From contig NZ_VCNM01000001.1 in the NCBI RefSeq assembly GCF_007671725.1, positions 62,001 to 126,000 of the forward strand: a stretch of DNA of 64,000 bases, given 5' to 3'. The position numbers and the translations under genes were made by a program. The notes under the pieces are model-generated. The model did not search any database. It was given only the letters and a program-made list of their open reading frames with translations, and was not told the origin of the DNA. This document shows, in pieces, positions 19,813 through 28,764 of the stretch (the stretch's first letter is position 1; each line of letters begins with the position of its first letter). This DNA is from Halorubrum depositum. GTDB lineage: Archaea > Halobacteriota > Halobacteria > Halobacteriales > Haloferacaceae.

Positions 19813-19823
19813 CGAACATGTTC
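19813..19823 (+). promoter_or_regulatory. Operator-like inverted repeat before the truncated haemoglobin gene
   Basis: CGAACATGTTC contains the perfect palindrome GAACATGTTC. It ends 41 bases before the ATG at 19865 and about 12 bases before the TATA-like TCTTAAG near 19835. Third member of the CGAAC-2-GTTC set in this block. Confidence 0.65.
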
Positions 19824-19864
19824 TTTCGAATCGGTCTTAAGTCGCAAGAAACACGGTCGAAGCG

Positions 19865-20230
19865 ATGACGGAGAGCCAATCGATCTACGCCGACATCGGC
19901 GGCCGCGAGGCCGTCGAGGCCGTCGTGTCCGACTTCTACGACCGCGTCTTCGACGACCCGCTCCTCGAGCCGTACTTCGAGGGCGTCGACCGGGAGGCGC
20001 TGTACGCCCACCAGGTGCAGTTCGTCAGCGCCGTCGCCGGCGGGCCGGTCTCGTACGAGGGCGCCGACATGCGGACGGCGCACGAGGGGATGGGGATCAC
20101 GGCGGAGGCGTTCGGTCGCGTCGCGACGTACCTCGGCGAGGCGCTCCGAGAGAACGGCGTCGCCGAGGGGGACGTCGAGGCGATTCTCGAGGAGGTCGGC
20201 GCGCTCGAACCGGACGTCGTCGGACGGTAG
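19865..20230 (+). CDS. Group 1 truncated haemoglobin
   Basis: A 121-residue 2-over-2 globin: MTESQSIYADIGGREAVEAVVSDFYDRVFDDPLLEPYFEGVDREAL. The B10 Tyr is in DFYDRV, the proximal His is in MRTAHEGMGI near residue 73, and the AHQVQFVSAVAGG helix is typical. Such proteins bind O2 and NO and often detoxify NO. The location beside nirK and the shared operator fit NO protection, which is inferred. Confidence 0.9.
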   Translation: MTESQSIYADIGGREAVEAVVSDFYDRVFDDPLLEPYFEGVDREALYAHQVQFVSAVAGGPVSYEGADMRTAHEGMGITAEAFGRVATYLGEALRENGVAEGDVEAILEEVGALEPDVVGR

Positions 20231-20279
20231 CGGCGGGGTCGACACCCATACTCAAGTTCTCGCCGGGAGACACCGACGT

Positions 20280-21599
20280 ATGGACTCCGCTCGCTTCCTG
20301 TTCGTCTCCGCCGACGCCGCGCTGATCACCGACCTGGCCTGGCAGGTCCACCGCGAGGGCCACGACGTGAAGTACTACATCGAGGCCGAGAGCGACAAGG
20401 AGATCGGCGACGGCTTCGTCCCGAAGACGGACGACTGGGAGGCCGAGGTCGACTGGGCCGACGTCGTCGTTTTCGACGACATCTGGGTCGGCTCCGACGT
20501 CGGCACCGGCGCGCTCGCAGAGGAGCTCCGCGAGGAGGGGAAAGCCGTCGTCGGCGGGACGCCGAACACCGATCGCCTCGAAGAGGACCGCGGCTACGCG
20601 ATGGAGGTGCTCGAGGAGCACGGCGTCACCACGATCGACCACCACGTCTTCCGCGACTTCGACGAGGGCATCCGGCACGTGCAGGAGAACCCCGCGCCGT
20701 ACGTCATCAAACCCCTCGGCGAGGTCCAGAACGTCAAGCGCTTGCTCTACGTCGGTAACGAGGACGACGGCAGCGACGTCGTCGACGTTCTCCGAGCGTA
20801 CAAGAAGGCGTGGGGCCACCGCATGAAGGGCTTCCAGCTTCAGCGAAAGGTCGAGGGCGTCGAGATCGCCATCTGCGGATTTTTCAACGGCGACGAGTTC
20901 ATCGACCAGGTCAATTTCAACTTCGAGCACAAGAAACTGTTCCCGGGAAACATCGGTCCCTCGACCGGCGAGATGGGGACGTCGATGTTCTGGGCCGGCC
21001 AGAACGAGTTATTCGAAGAAACGTTCGGTAAGATCGAGGGCTGGCTCGCCGACGAGGGGTACGTCGGCAGCATCGACATCAACTGCATCGTGAACGAGAG
21101 CGGGATCTACCCGCTGGAGTTCACGCCGCGGTTCGGCTATCCGACGATCGCGTTACAGGAGGAGTCGTTCGAGTCCGGGACCGGCCAGTTCTTCTACGAC
21201 CTCGCCCACGGGAACGACCCGGAGCTGTCGGTCCACCGGGGGTACCAGATCGCGGTCCGCGTCGTGCTCCCGCCGTTCCCGTTCGACGACGAGAAGACGT
21301 ACGACGAGAACTCGCGGAATGCGGCCGTGGTGTTCGAGACGGAGAGCAGGGACGGGATCCACCTCGAAGACGCGAAGAGCGTCGACGGGCAGTGGCGGGC
21401 CGCGGGCGACAACGGAATGCCCATCGTCGTCACCGGCAAGGGCGAGACGATGCAGGCCGCCCGCGAGCGGGCGTACGACCGCATCGACGACATCGTGATG
21501 CCGAACATGTACTACCGCGACGACATCGGCGAGCGGTGGGTCGACGGCGACGGCGACCGGCTGCTCGCGTGGGGGTACCTCGGTCCGGGCGGAGAGTGA
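20280..21599 (+). CDS. PurD-like ATP-grasp protein (phosphoribosylamine-glycine ligase family)
   Basis: A 439-residue protein (MDSARFLFVSADAALITDLAWQVHREGHDVKYYI). The domain order resembles PurD: N-terminal Rossmann-like domain, then an ATP-grasp region from about residue 100 (PYVIKPLGEVQNVKRLLYVG gives the ATP-binding Lys), and ATP-grasp carboxylate ligands in DINCIVNESGIYPLEFTPRFGYP. The C-terminal domain ends DIVMPNMYYRDDIGERWV. Differences from classic PurD make the substrate uncertain; it may be the purine enzyme or a paralogue acting on another amine and carboxylate. There is no purine operon around it. Confidence 0.75.
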   Translation: MDSARFLFVSADAALITDLAWQVHREGHDVKYYIEAESDKEIGDGFVPKTDDWEAEVDWADVVVFDDIWVGSDVGTGALAEELREEGKAVVGGTPNTDRLEEDRGYAMEVLEEHGVTTIDHHVFRDFDEGIRHVQENPAPYVIKPLGEVQNVKRLLYVGNEDDGSDVVDVLRAYKKAWGHRMKGFQLQRKVEGVEIAICGFFNGDEFIDQVNFNFEHKKLFPGNIGPSTGEMGTSMFWAGQNELFEETFGKIEGWLADEGYVGSIDINCIVNESGIYPLEFTPRFGYPTIALQEESFESGTGQFFYDLAHGNDPELSVHRGYQIAVRVVLPPFPFDDEKTYDENSRNAAVVFETESRDGIHLEDAKSVDGQWRAAGDNGMPIVVTGKGETMQAARERAYDRIDDIVMPNMYYRDDIGERWVDGDGDRLLAWGYLGPGGE

Positions 21600-21702
21600 G
21601 GTTCGGGCCCGGCGGGGAGTGAGGCCGGCGCCGACGGTCGCCGCTCGTTCGAACGGCCGTCGCTCCACGACTTTTTAACCGTCCGGGTCCACCACTCGCG
21701 GT

Positions 21703-22272
21703 ATGGCGAAGTACTCGACGGGCGGAGGCGGCGGCGGCGACGACGGCGACGCCTGTGAGCTCTGCGGGCGGGAGACGACGAAGCTCCAGCGCGCCACGGT
21801 CGCCGGCGCGAAGCTGCTGGTGTGCTCGGACTGCCGCCCGCACGACGACGCGGGCAACGCGCCGCAGAGCGGGGGCGGCTCCGGCTCGGGCGGCAGTCGC
21901 GGCGGCAGCTCCGGCGGGAGCCCGGGCGGCGCCAGCGCCGAGTCGAGCGGCTCGGAGAGCCGGAAGAAAGAGCTCGCGCGGAAGCAGGCGAAGATGTACG
22001 ACTCCGTGACCGGCGACTCCAAGCACTGGGAGGAGGGCGGCACGAGCTACGAGTCCGACCGCCTCCCGTACCTCGTCTCCGGCTACGGCGACGACGTGGC
22101 GGCGGCCCGGCAGGAGGCCGGCCTCACCGTCGAGGAGCTCGCCGACGAGCTCGACGTCGACGAGGACGACCTGTTCGCGGTGGAGGACGGCCGCGCCGCG
22201 ACGGCCGGCGTCGGCGGCTCCGTCGTCCGGGCCGTAGAGGAGCGGCTCGGCGTCGAGATCGTCGACGAGTGA
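21703..22272 (+). CDS. Multiprotein bridging factor 1-like transcription factor (aMBF1)
   Basis: A 189-residue protein. The N-terminal zinc ribbon has CELCGRETTKLQRA and VCSDCRPH. A glycine-serine linker spans residues 55-85, and a cro/C1-type helix-turn-helix follows (VAAARQEAGLTVEELADELDVDEDDLFAVEDGR, residues 130-165). This is the archaeal MBF1 layout; MBF1 links activators to TBP. The HD-domain gene starts 13 bp downstream, so the two are probably co-transcribed. Confidence 0.88.
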   Translation: MAKYSTGGGGGGDDGDACELCGRETTKLQRATVAGAKLLVCSDCRPHDDAGNAPQSGGGSGSGGSRGGSSGGSPGGASAESSGSESRKKELARKQAKMYDSVTGDSKHWEEGGTSYESDRLPYLVSGYGDDVAAARQEAGLTVEELADELDVDEDDLFAVEDGRAATAGVGGSVVRAVEERLGVEIVDE

Positions 22273-22285
22273 CCCGCGGGGGACG

Positions 22286-23524
22286 ATGAAGGCGATCAAG
22301 GACAGCGTCCACGGCCACGTTCGGCTCGGCGACGTCGCCGCCGAGCTGATCGACACGCCCGCCTTCCAGCGGCTGCGCCACGTCAAACAGCTGTCCACCG
22401 TCAGGCTGGTGTACCCCTCCGCGAACCACACCCGCTTCGAGCACAGCCTCGGCGTCTACCACCTCGCCGGCCGCGCCGTCGAGGGGTTCGACGTCGACGC
22501 CGACACCGCCGCCCACGTCCGCGCGGCGGCGCTCCTCCACGACGCCGGTCACGGCCCCTACGGCCACCAGACCGAGGGGATCATCCGGCGCGCGACCGGA
22601 CGTGACCACGACGACGTGGCGTGGCTGTTGACCGACGCCGACCGCGAGGTGTGCCAGGTCCTGGAGCGCAACGGGCTCGACCCCGAGCGCGTCGCCTCGC
22701 TGATCGCGGGCGAGGGCGGGCTCGGTGCGCTCGTCTCGGGCGAGCTCGACGTCGACCGCATGGACTACCTCGTGCGCGACGCCCACCACACGGGCGTCCC
22801 GTACGGCACGGTCGACACCGGGCGGCTCGTCAACGAGCTCCGGCTGGCGGGCGAGGGCGGCTCAGCCGGGAACGGCGGGGCGAGCGACCTCGGCTCGGTC
22901 GATCCCGAAAGCGCCGAGCTCGTGCTCGCGGAGGGGAACGTCCCCACCGCGGAGAGCCTGCTCGTCGCCCGGTCGCTGATGAACGCGGTCGTCTACCGCC
23001 ACCACGTCTCGCGGGTCGCCGGCGCGATGCTGGAGCGCGCCTGCGAACGCTACCTCGACCGCACCGACACCGACGCCGAGACGTTCCGCCGGATGGCCGA
23101 CCACGACCTGCTCGTCGAGCTCCGCGAGACCGTCCCCGAGCTCGGCCGGCGCATCGAGCGCCGCGACCTCTACAAGCGGGCGGTGTGGGTCGGGCTGGCC
23201 GACGTGCCGGCCGGAACGGTCGACGCGGGCCACGCCGAGGAGGTCGCCGCCGAGCGCGAGATCGCCGAGCGCGTCGGCCTGGACCGCGAGGCGGTCGTCG
23301 TCGACGTCCCCTCTCGGCCCGGGCTGAAGGAGTCCGGCTCCACCGTCGTCGTCGACGGCGTCCCGCAGCGGCTGGAGGACGCCTCCGAGCTCGTCGGCGG
23401 GCTGCGGAGCGCCGAGCGCCGCCGCTGGACGCTCGGCGTCTACTGTCCGCCGGAGCACGTCGACGCGGTCGGCGAGGCCGCGAGCGACGTGCTCGGGCTC
23501 CGGACCGCCGGAGCGCGGACGTAA
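22286..23524 (+). CDS. HD-domain phosphohydrolase (dGTPase/SAMHD1-like), paralogue 1
   Basis: A 412-residue protein. The HD metal site is visible as HTRFEHSLGVYHLAGRAV (His), LLHDAGHGPYGHQ (His-Asp) and ELDVDRMDYLVRDAHHTG (Asp). The opening IKDSVHGHVRLGDVAAELID and RLRHVKQLSTVRLVYPSANHTR are the family signature. Members hydrolyse dNTPs or related nucleotides. A close paralogue lies at 24052-25308, separated by a UspA gene. Placed right after MBF1. Confidence 0.88.
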   Translation: MKAIKDSVHGHVRLGDVAAELIDTPAFQRLRHVKQLSTVRLVYPSANHTRFEHSLGVYHLAGRAVEGFDVDADTAAHVRAAALLHDAGHGPYGHQTEGIIRRATGRDHDDVAWLLTDADREVCQVLERNGLDPERVASLIAGEGGLGALVSGELDVDRMDYLVRDAHHTGVPYGTVDTGRLVNELRLAGEGGSAGNGGASDLGSVDPESAELVLAEGNVPTAESLLVARSLMNAVVYRHHVSRVAGAMLERACERYLDRTDTDAETFRRMADHDLLVELRETVPELGRRIERRDLYKRAVWVGLADVPAGTVDAGHAEEVAAEREIAERVGLDREAVVVDVPSRPGLKESGSTVVVDGVPQRLEDASELVGGLRSAERRRWTLGVYCPPEHVDAVGEAASDVLGLRTAGART

Positions 23525-23543
23525 CGCGTCCGGTCGTCCCCGT

Positions 23544-23948
23544 TCACTCGTCCCGCGGCGCCGGCACCGCGAACACCGGCCGATCGCTCCCGAGGATCAC
23601 GTCCTGGGTCACGCTCCCGAAGACGGCCTTCCCCGACGGCCTGCGCTGGCGCCCGGAGACGCAGATCGCGTTCGCGTCGACGTCGGCGGCGGCCGAGAGC
23701 AGCTCGTCGGCCGGCTCGCCGCTCGCCTCGTAGTGGACGCAGGTGACCCCCGCCGCTTCGAGCGTCTCCCGGGCGCGCCGCACCGCGGAGAGCTGGTGGA
23801 CCGAGGCCCCCTCGGGATTGTCTCGGAACACGTGACACAGGTGCGCCTTCGTCTCGTCGGCCGCCCGCGGGAGGTCGGCGACGGCCTCCGCCTGCGCGAC
23901 CGCGCGGCTGTCCGTCGCGTTATCGATCCCCATGAGTACCTCGTACAT
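23544..23948 (-). CDS. Universal stress protein (UspA family)
   Basis: A 134-residue single Usp domain (MYEVLMGIDNATDSRAVAQAEAVADL). The ATP-binding-type C-terminal motif is partly kept: CVSGRQRRPSGKAVFGSVTQDVILGSDRPVFAVP. The longer frame to 24164 has no haloarchaeal bias. A TATA-like TTTATAAG is on the minus strand near 23971-23981. It is inserted between two paralogous HD genes and convergent with the first. Confidence 0.85.
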   Translation of the reverse strand: MYEVLMGIDNATDSRAVAQAEAVADLPRAADETKAHLCHVFRDNPEGASVHQLSAVRRARETLEAAGVTCVHYEASGEPADELLSAAADVDANAICVSGRQRRPSGKAVFGSVTQDVILGSDRPVFAVPAPRDE

Positions 23949-24051
23949 ACGCCGACCTTCGCGGACGACCCTTATAAATAATAGCCGCGGTTCCCGCTCG
24001 CCGCCACCGGCCCTCCCACTCCTTTTATCAGATGCCGACGAACCGGTCCGC

Positions 24052-25308
24052 ATGATCACGGTCAAGGACACCGTCCACGACCACATCGAGATCGACGGTG
24101 TCGCCGCCGCGCTCATCGACACCCCCGCCGTCCAGCGCCTCCGCCACGTGAAACAGCTCGGCACGGTTCAGCTCGTTTACCCCTCCGCGAACCACACCCG
24201 CTTCGAGCACAGCCTCGGCGTCTACCACCTCGCCAGCCGCGCGCTCGATCACCTCGGCATCGGCGGGAAGCGGGCCGAACGCATCGAAGCGGCGGCGATG
24301 CTCCACGACGTCGGCCACGGACCCTTCAGCCACAACCTGGAGTCGCTCACCCATCGGCGCACCGGGAAGTACCACGACGACGTGGGCGAACTGCTCGCGA
24401 CCGGCGCGGTCGGAGAAGTCCTCCGCGACCACGACCTCGACCCGGACCGGATCGCCGGGATCGTCGCCGGCGAGGGTCGGTACGCCGGGCTCGTCTCGGG
24501 GGAGCTCGACGTCGACCGCATGGACTACCTCGTCCGCGACGCGTACCACACGGGCGTCCCGTACGGCACCATCGACACCGAGCGGTTCGTCCGCGAACTG
24601 ACGTTCGTCGAACGGGAGGGCGACGCAGCGGGCCCCGGCGGAGACGGCCCCGAACTCGTCCTCGACGAGGGGAACGTCCAGACCGCGGAGAGCCTCCTGC
24701 TCGCCCGCGCGCTGATGAACCCGGTCGTCTACACCCACCACGTCGCGCGCATCTCGAAGGCGATGCTGCGGCGGGCCGCGAGCGACCTGCTGGAGGCGAC
24801 CGCGACGACGGCCCCCGAGCTCCGGCGCATGGACGACCACGACTTCCTCGCCGCGGTCCGCGACTGCCGGGCGACCGCCGAGCTCTCCCGGCGCTACGAC
24901 GAGCGCGACCTCTACAAGCTGGCGGTGTGGGCCGAGTACGACGACGTCCCCGAGCGCGTCCACGAGGCGGACCGCGAGACCGAGGTCGCCTTAGAGCGCG
25001 AGATCGCCGAGGAGGCCGGCGTCGACCGCGAACACGTGATCCTCGACGTGCCGCCGGAGCCGTCGATGCGCGAGTCGACCGCCCGCGTGACCGTCAGCGG
25101 CGAGGTGCGCCGGCTCGAACGGCAGTCGCCTCTGGTCTCCGCGCTCCGGACCGCACAGCGCAACCAGTGGCGGCTCGGCGTCTACGCCCCCCGGCCGGCG
25201 ACCGACCGCGTCGGGCGCGCGGCCGCGGACGTGCTCGGCCTCGACCCGGACGGGCTCGTGACCGAGGTGCGCGGTGCGATGCCGACGACGCTCGACGAGT
25301 TCGAGTAG
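24052..25308 (+). CDS. HD-domain phosphohydrolase (dGTPase/SAMHD1-like), paralogue 2
   Basis: A 418-residue protein starting MITVKDTVHDHIEIDGVAAALID. HD motifs are intact: HTRFEHSLGVYHLASRAL, MLHDVGHGPFSHN and ELDVDRMDYLVRDAYHTG. It aligns with the 22286-23524 protein along its whole length, and many blocks are identical, so a tandem duplication is clear. A TATA-like TTTTATCA near 24023 supports the start. The presence of a UspA gene between the copies means the duplication is old or was interrupted later. Confidence 0.88.
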   Translation: MITVKDTVHDHIEIDGVAAALIDTPAVQRLRHVKQLGTVQLVYPSANHTRFEHSLGVYHLASRALDHLGIGGKRAERIEAAAMLHDVGHGPFSHNLESLTHRRTGKYHDDVGELLATGAVGEVLRDHDLDPDRIAGIVAGEGRYAGLVSGELDVDRMDYLVRDAYHTGVPYGTIDTERFVRELTFVEREGDAAGPGGDGPELVLDEGNVQTAESLLLARALMNPVVYTHHVARISKAMLRRAASDLLEATATTAPELRRMDDHDFLAAVRDCRATAELSRRYDERDLYKLAVWAEYDDVPERVHEADRETEVALEREIAEEAGVDREHVILDVPPEPSMRESTARVTVSGEVRRLERQSPLVSALRTAQRNQWRLGVYAPRPATDRVGRAAADVLGLDPDGLVTEVRGAMPTTLDEFE

Positions 25309-25375
25309 GGGAAGCCACGGCCCTCCGTCGACCCGTTCCCGTACCGTTTTAACCTCGGGCTGGCGACCGAGAGGT

Positions 25376-26440
25376 ATGCATCTGGAGGGGACGGTCCTCG
25401 TCGGCGAGGCGTTCGAGCCCGTCGAGGGACGGGTGGTCGTCGACGACGGCGAGATCGTCCGGGTCGAGGAGGAGTCCGTCGAGAGCGACGACGTGATCCT
25501 CCCCGCCTTCGTCAACGCCCACACCCACATCGGCGACTCCATCGCGAAGGAGGCGGGCGAGGGGCTCTCGCTCGATGAGCTCGTCGCCCCGCCGGACGGG
25601 CTCAAACACCGGCTCCTCCGGTCGGCGAGCCGCGAGGAGAAGGTGGCGGCGATGGCCCGCACCCTGCGGTACATGGAGTCGACCGGCACCGGGGCCTTCC
25701 TGGAGTTCCGCGAGGGCGGCGTCGACGGCGTGGCCGCGCTGCGGGACGCGGTCGCCGGCGAGGGCGTCGCCTTCGGCGAGCGCGCGATCGACCCCGTCGT
25801 GTTCGGCCGCGACGATCCCGACGTGCTCTCCGTCGCCGACGGCTACGGCGCCTCCGGCGCCCGCGACGCCGACTTCGACGCCGTACGCACGGAGGCGCGC
25901 GAGGCCGGGAAGCTGTTCGGGATCCACGCGGGCGAGCGCGACGCCGACGACGTCAACCCCGCGATGGACCTGGACCCGGACTTCCTCGTCCACATGGTCC
26001 ACGCGGAGCCGATCCACCTCGAACGGCTCGACGACCGCGGCACGCCGGTCGTCGTCTGCCCGCGCTCGAACCTCGTGACGAAGGTCGGCGTCCCGCCGAT
26101 TCGCGATCTCGCGGAGCGGACGACCGTCGCGCTCGGCACCGACAACGTCATGCTCGACTCCCCGTCGATGTTCCGCGAGATGGAGTTCGCCGCCAAGTTG
26201 GCGGACCTGCCCGCCCGCGACGTGCTCCGGATGGCGACCGTCAACGGCGCCCGGATCGCGGGGCTGAACAAGGGGGTCGTCGACCCCGGCGCCGACGCGG
26301 ACCTGCTCGTCCTCGACGGCGACTCGGACAACCTCGCCGGGGCGCACGACCTCGTCAGAGCGATCGTCCGGCGCGCCGGCGCCGCGGACGTCTCGCGGGT
26401 CGTGATCGGCGGCGAGGAGATCGGCTCGGCGGGGGACTGA
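25376..26440 (+). CDS. Amidohydrolase family protein (deaminase-like)
   Basis: About 354 residues from the ATG at 25376 (MHLEGTVLVGEAFEPVEGRV). A TATA-like GTTTTAAC lies about 30 bases upstream. Metal-site motifs of the amidohydrolase superfamily are present: NAHTHIGDS (His-x-His) near residue 43, FGIHAGE (His) near 180, MVHAEPIHLERL (His) near 205 and VALGTDNVMLDSPSMF (Asp) near 255. The order and the TDNVML motif resemble guanine/cytosine-type deaminases. The neighbouring thymidine kinase and HD phosphohydrolases make a nucleobase substrate plausible, but this is inference. Confidence 0.82.
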   Translation: MHLEGTVLVGEAFEPVEGRVVVDDGEIVRVEEESVESDDVILPAFVNAHTHIGDSIAKEAGEGLSLDELVAPPDGLKHRLLRSASREEKVAAMARTLRYMESTGTGAFLEFREGGVDGVAALRDAVAGEGVAFGERAIDPVVFGRDDPDVLSVADGYGASGARDADFDAVRTEAREAGKLFGIHAGERDADDVNPAMDLDPDFLVHMVHAEPIHLERLDDRGTPVVVCPRSNLVTKVGVPPIRDLAERTTVALGTDNVMLDSPSMFREMEFAAKLADLPARDVLRMATVNGARIAGLNKGVVDPGADADLLVLDGDSDNLAGAHDLVRAIVRRAGAADVSRVVIGGEEIGSAGD

Positions 26441-26543
26441 AGCCGATCGCGGCCGGTATCTGACCGCGATTCGGTCGCCGTCGCAGTCGCCGAGACGAGC
26501 CGGGAGAGAAACGGTTTAGTCGCTGGCACCGGCCCGATCGCTC

Positions 26544-27239
26544 ATGCACGCCATCACTCGATCCGGCTGGATCGAGGTCATTTCGGGGTCGATGTTCTCG
26601 GGAAAGACCGAGGAGCTGCTGCGCCGGCTCCGCCGGTCCGAGATCGCCGGGCAGTCCGTCGCGGTGTACAAGCCGGCGGTCGACGACCGCTACGGTGAGA
26701 CGACGATCGGCAGCCACACGGGCCGCCAGTGGGACGCGACCGTCGTCGACAACGAGGGCGACGGCCCCCTCGACATCCTCGACGACGAGCCGTTCCCGGA
26801 GGTCGTCGCGGTCGACGAGGCGAACTTCTTCTCGAACGCGCTCGTCGAGGTCTGTAACGCGCTCGCCGACGCGGGGACCCGCGTGATCGTCTCCGGCACC
26901 GATCAGACGTTCCGGGGCGAGCCGTTCGAGCCGCTCCCGCAGCTGATGGCGACCGCCGAGTACGTCGACAAGCTCCAGGCGATCTGCTCGCAGTGCGGCG
27001 AGCCCGCCTCGCGGAACCAGCGCCTGATCGAGGGCGAGCCGGCCCACGCCGAGGACCCGACCATCCTCGTCGGCGCCGAGGAGTCCTACGAGGCCCGGTG
27101 TCGCGACTGTCACGTCCTGCGGACCGGCGAGCGCGCCGACGGCGGCCGGTCGTACCTGGCCGATGGCGAGGCCGACTCGGACGATCCGGACGCACGGGCT
27201 GACGAGATCGGAGAGCCGGTGGACGCGAGCGACGACTGA
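26544..27239 (+). CDS. tdk: Thymidine kinase
   Basis: A 231-residue type II thymidine kinase. The P-loop is GSMFSGKTEELLRRL near residue 16. The Walker B-like VVAVDEANFF has the catalytic Glu region near residue 93. The lasso zinc site is CSQCGEPA and CRDCHVLR. It phosphorylates thymidine to dTMP for salvage. The acidic C-terminal tail of about 35 residues is a haloarchaeal extension. It lies 103 bp after the amidohydrolase. Confidence 0.95.
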   Translation: MHAITRSGWIEVISGSMFSGKTEELLRRLRRSEIAGQSVAVYKPAVDDRYGETTIGSHTGRQWDATVVDNEGDGPLDILDDEPFPEVVAVDEANFFSNALVEVCNALADAGTRVIVSGTDQTFRGEPFEPLPQLMATAEYVDKLQAICSQCGEPASRNQRLIEGEPAHAEDPTILVGAEESYEARCRDCHVLRTGERADGGRSYLADGEADSDDPDARADEIGEPVDASDD

Positions 27240-27254
27240 GAGGGCGACCGCCGT

Positions 27255-27512
27255 TTATCCGTCCGACCGTTCGTCGCTCGTCGAAGACGCCTCGGCGTCG
27301 TCCGACGCCGTCGCGACGCGGTACAGCCCGACGAGCGAGACGAGCGTGAGCACCGCTCCCTCGGCTCGCGCGGCGACGTAAGCCCACTCGCGGGGCTCCG
27401 CGTCGCCCGCATCGCGGTAGACGACGCGGGTCCACGCCCGCACGACCGGGCGCGGGGCGAGCGTCTGCACCAGTCCGACGAGGCCGACGACCAACAGCAG
27501 CGCGGCTTTCAT
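27255..27512 (-). CDS. Small membrane protein, hypothetical
   Basis: An 85-residue protein from the ATG at 27512 (MKAALLLVVGLVGLVQTLAPRPVV). One N-terminal hydrophobic helix and a second near residues 48-65 (VAARAEGAVLTLVSLVGLYRVA), then an acidic-serine tail. No named family. Convergent with tdk, 15 bp apart. Confidence 0.65.
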   Translation of the reverse strand: MKAALLLVVGLVGLVQTLAPRPVVRAWTRVVYRDAGDAEPREWAYVAARAEGAVLTLVSLVGLYRVATASDDAEASSTSDERSDG

Positions 27513-27588
27513 GGCCGTCGATTCGTCGGGCGCGGGCAAAAGCGATGCGCCGCGGGCGCTCGCGTTCGACGCGGCGCGCCGCCGCCCG

Positions 27589-28089
27589 TCACACCGGCTC
27601 GGCGGCCGCGAGGAACCGGCGACAGGTCGCGGCCGCCCACTCCCGGACCGGCGGCGCGTCGGACCACAGCAGCGCGGCGAGTCCCCGCTCGTCGAACAGG
27701 CCCGCGACGGCGCGGTCGCCGACGAGGAGAACGCCGATCGGGGAGTCCCCCTCGTGGCGGTACGCCTCCACGCCGTGTCCGGCGAGAGCCGATCGGACCG
27801 CGGCGCCCGCGGGACCGTCGAACCGGTCGCCCGCGCTCCCGGTGAAGACGAGCCGCGCTTCCCCCTCGATCCCGTCCGCGACCCGTCGTGCGAGCGACGG
27901 GTCGACCCGGGGGATCACGCCGACGAGGGGGCCGCCGCCGGTGACGAGCGCGGAGAGCCGCGCGGCGGGTCCGGGGTCCTCGCCGCGCTCGACGACGGCG
28001 ACTCGGCTCTCCATCCCCGAGTGGTCGCCGTCAACGGCCTCGGCGACGAGCGCGCGGAGCGAGTCTCCGTGCGATGCGTTCTCACTCAT
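27589..28089 (-). CDS. DUF5821/TbsP-like protein
   Basis: A 166-residue acidic protein ([21 protein letters not shown]). The C-terminal part (GVLLVGDRAVAGLFDERGLAALLWSDAPPVREWAAATCRRF) resembles haloarchaeal DUF5821, the family that includes the transcription regulator TbsP. No clear helix-turn-helix is visible to me. It overlaps the upstream methyltransferase by eight bases, so the two are translationally coupled. The assignment is moderate. Confidence 0.6.
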   Translation of the reverse strand: MSENASHGDSLRALVAEAVDGDHSGMESRVAVVERGEDPGPAARLSALVTGGGPLVGVIPRVDPSLARRVADGIEGEARLVFTGSAGDRFDGPAGAAVRSALAGHGVEAYRHEGDSPIGVLLVGDRAVAGLFDERGLAALLWSDAPPVREWAAATCRRFLAAAEPV

Positions 28090-28705
28090 CGATCGCGTCC
28101 CCGCCGGGTCGCGCCGGGTACGACTGCCGACCGCCGGTCGACCGCCGCGCGAGCAGTCGGGCCGTCGCGCGCCGCCGGTCGTCGGGGCGCTCCTGGGCCG
28201 TCTCGTCGTAGTACAGCACCGTCAGCCCGAGGCCCGCCCGGAGGAGCTCGTTGGCCGCGAACCGGTACCGATCGTCGCTCGGGCCGGACGGGGTAGAGGA
28301 GTCCGATCGGAGGTGCCCCTCGACGAACAGGTAGCCGCCGGGGACGAGCGCCTCCGCGAGGTCGGCGAAGCGGTCGAGCGTGTGGAAGAAGCTCACGGTG
28401 ATCAGCTCGTACGCCTCGCTCGGGAAGCCGTACGTCGAGACGTCGCCGCGGATCGGCTCGATCCGGTCGCCGATCCCGCGCTCCGCGGCGCGCTCACCGA
28501 CGATCTTCAGCCCCTCGCGCGAGGCGTCGAGCGCGTCGACCGCGTAGCCGGCCTCCGCCAGGAACACCGCGTTCCGGCCGGTGCCCGCGGCGACGTCGAG
28601 CGCGCGCCCGTCGGGGATCGAAGGCTCGTACGAGCGCAACACGGGCGACGGCTCCGGCTCTCGTGGGTACTCGCCGGACGCGAACCGCTCGTCCCAGTCC
28701 GTCAT
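28082..28705 (-). CDS. Class I SAM-dependent methyltransferase
   Basis: A 207-residue protein ([21 protein letters not shown]). The SAM-binding motif I is [26 protein letters not shown] near residues 35-60, followed by an acidic motif GDVSTYGF and a motif IV-like [13 protein letters not shown]. The layout resembles TehB-like methyltransferases; the substrate is unknown. It overlaps the downstream DUF5821-like gene. Confidence 0.85.
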   Translation of the reverse strand: MTDWDERFASGEYPREPEPSPVLRSYEPSIPDGRALDVAAGTGRNAVFLAEAGYAVDALDASREGLKIVGERAAERGIGDRIEPIRGDVSTYGFPSEAYELITVSFFHTLDRFADLAEALVPGGYLFVEGHLRSDSSTPSGPSDDRYRFAANELLRAGLGLTVLYYDETAQERPDDRRRATARLLARRSTGGRQSYPARPGGDAIDE

Positions 28706-28764
28706 GGGGGCGCTTGCGCCCGGCCGAGCGTAAACCCCACGGGCGTGCGGGTCTCAGTGCGGGC

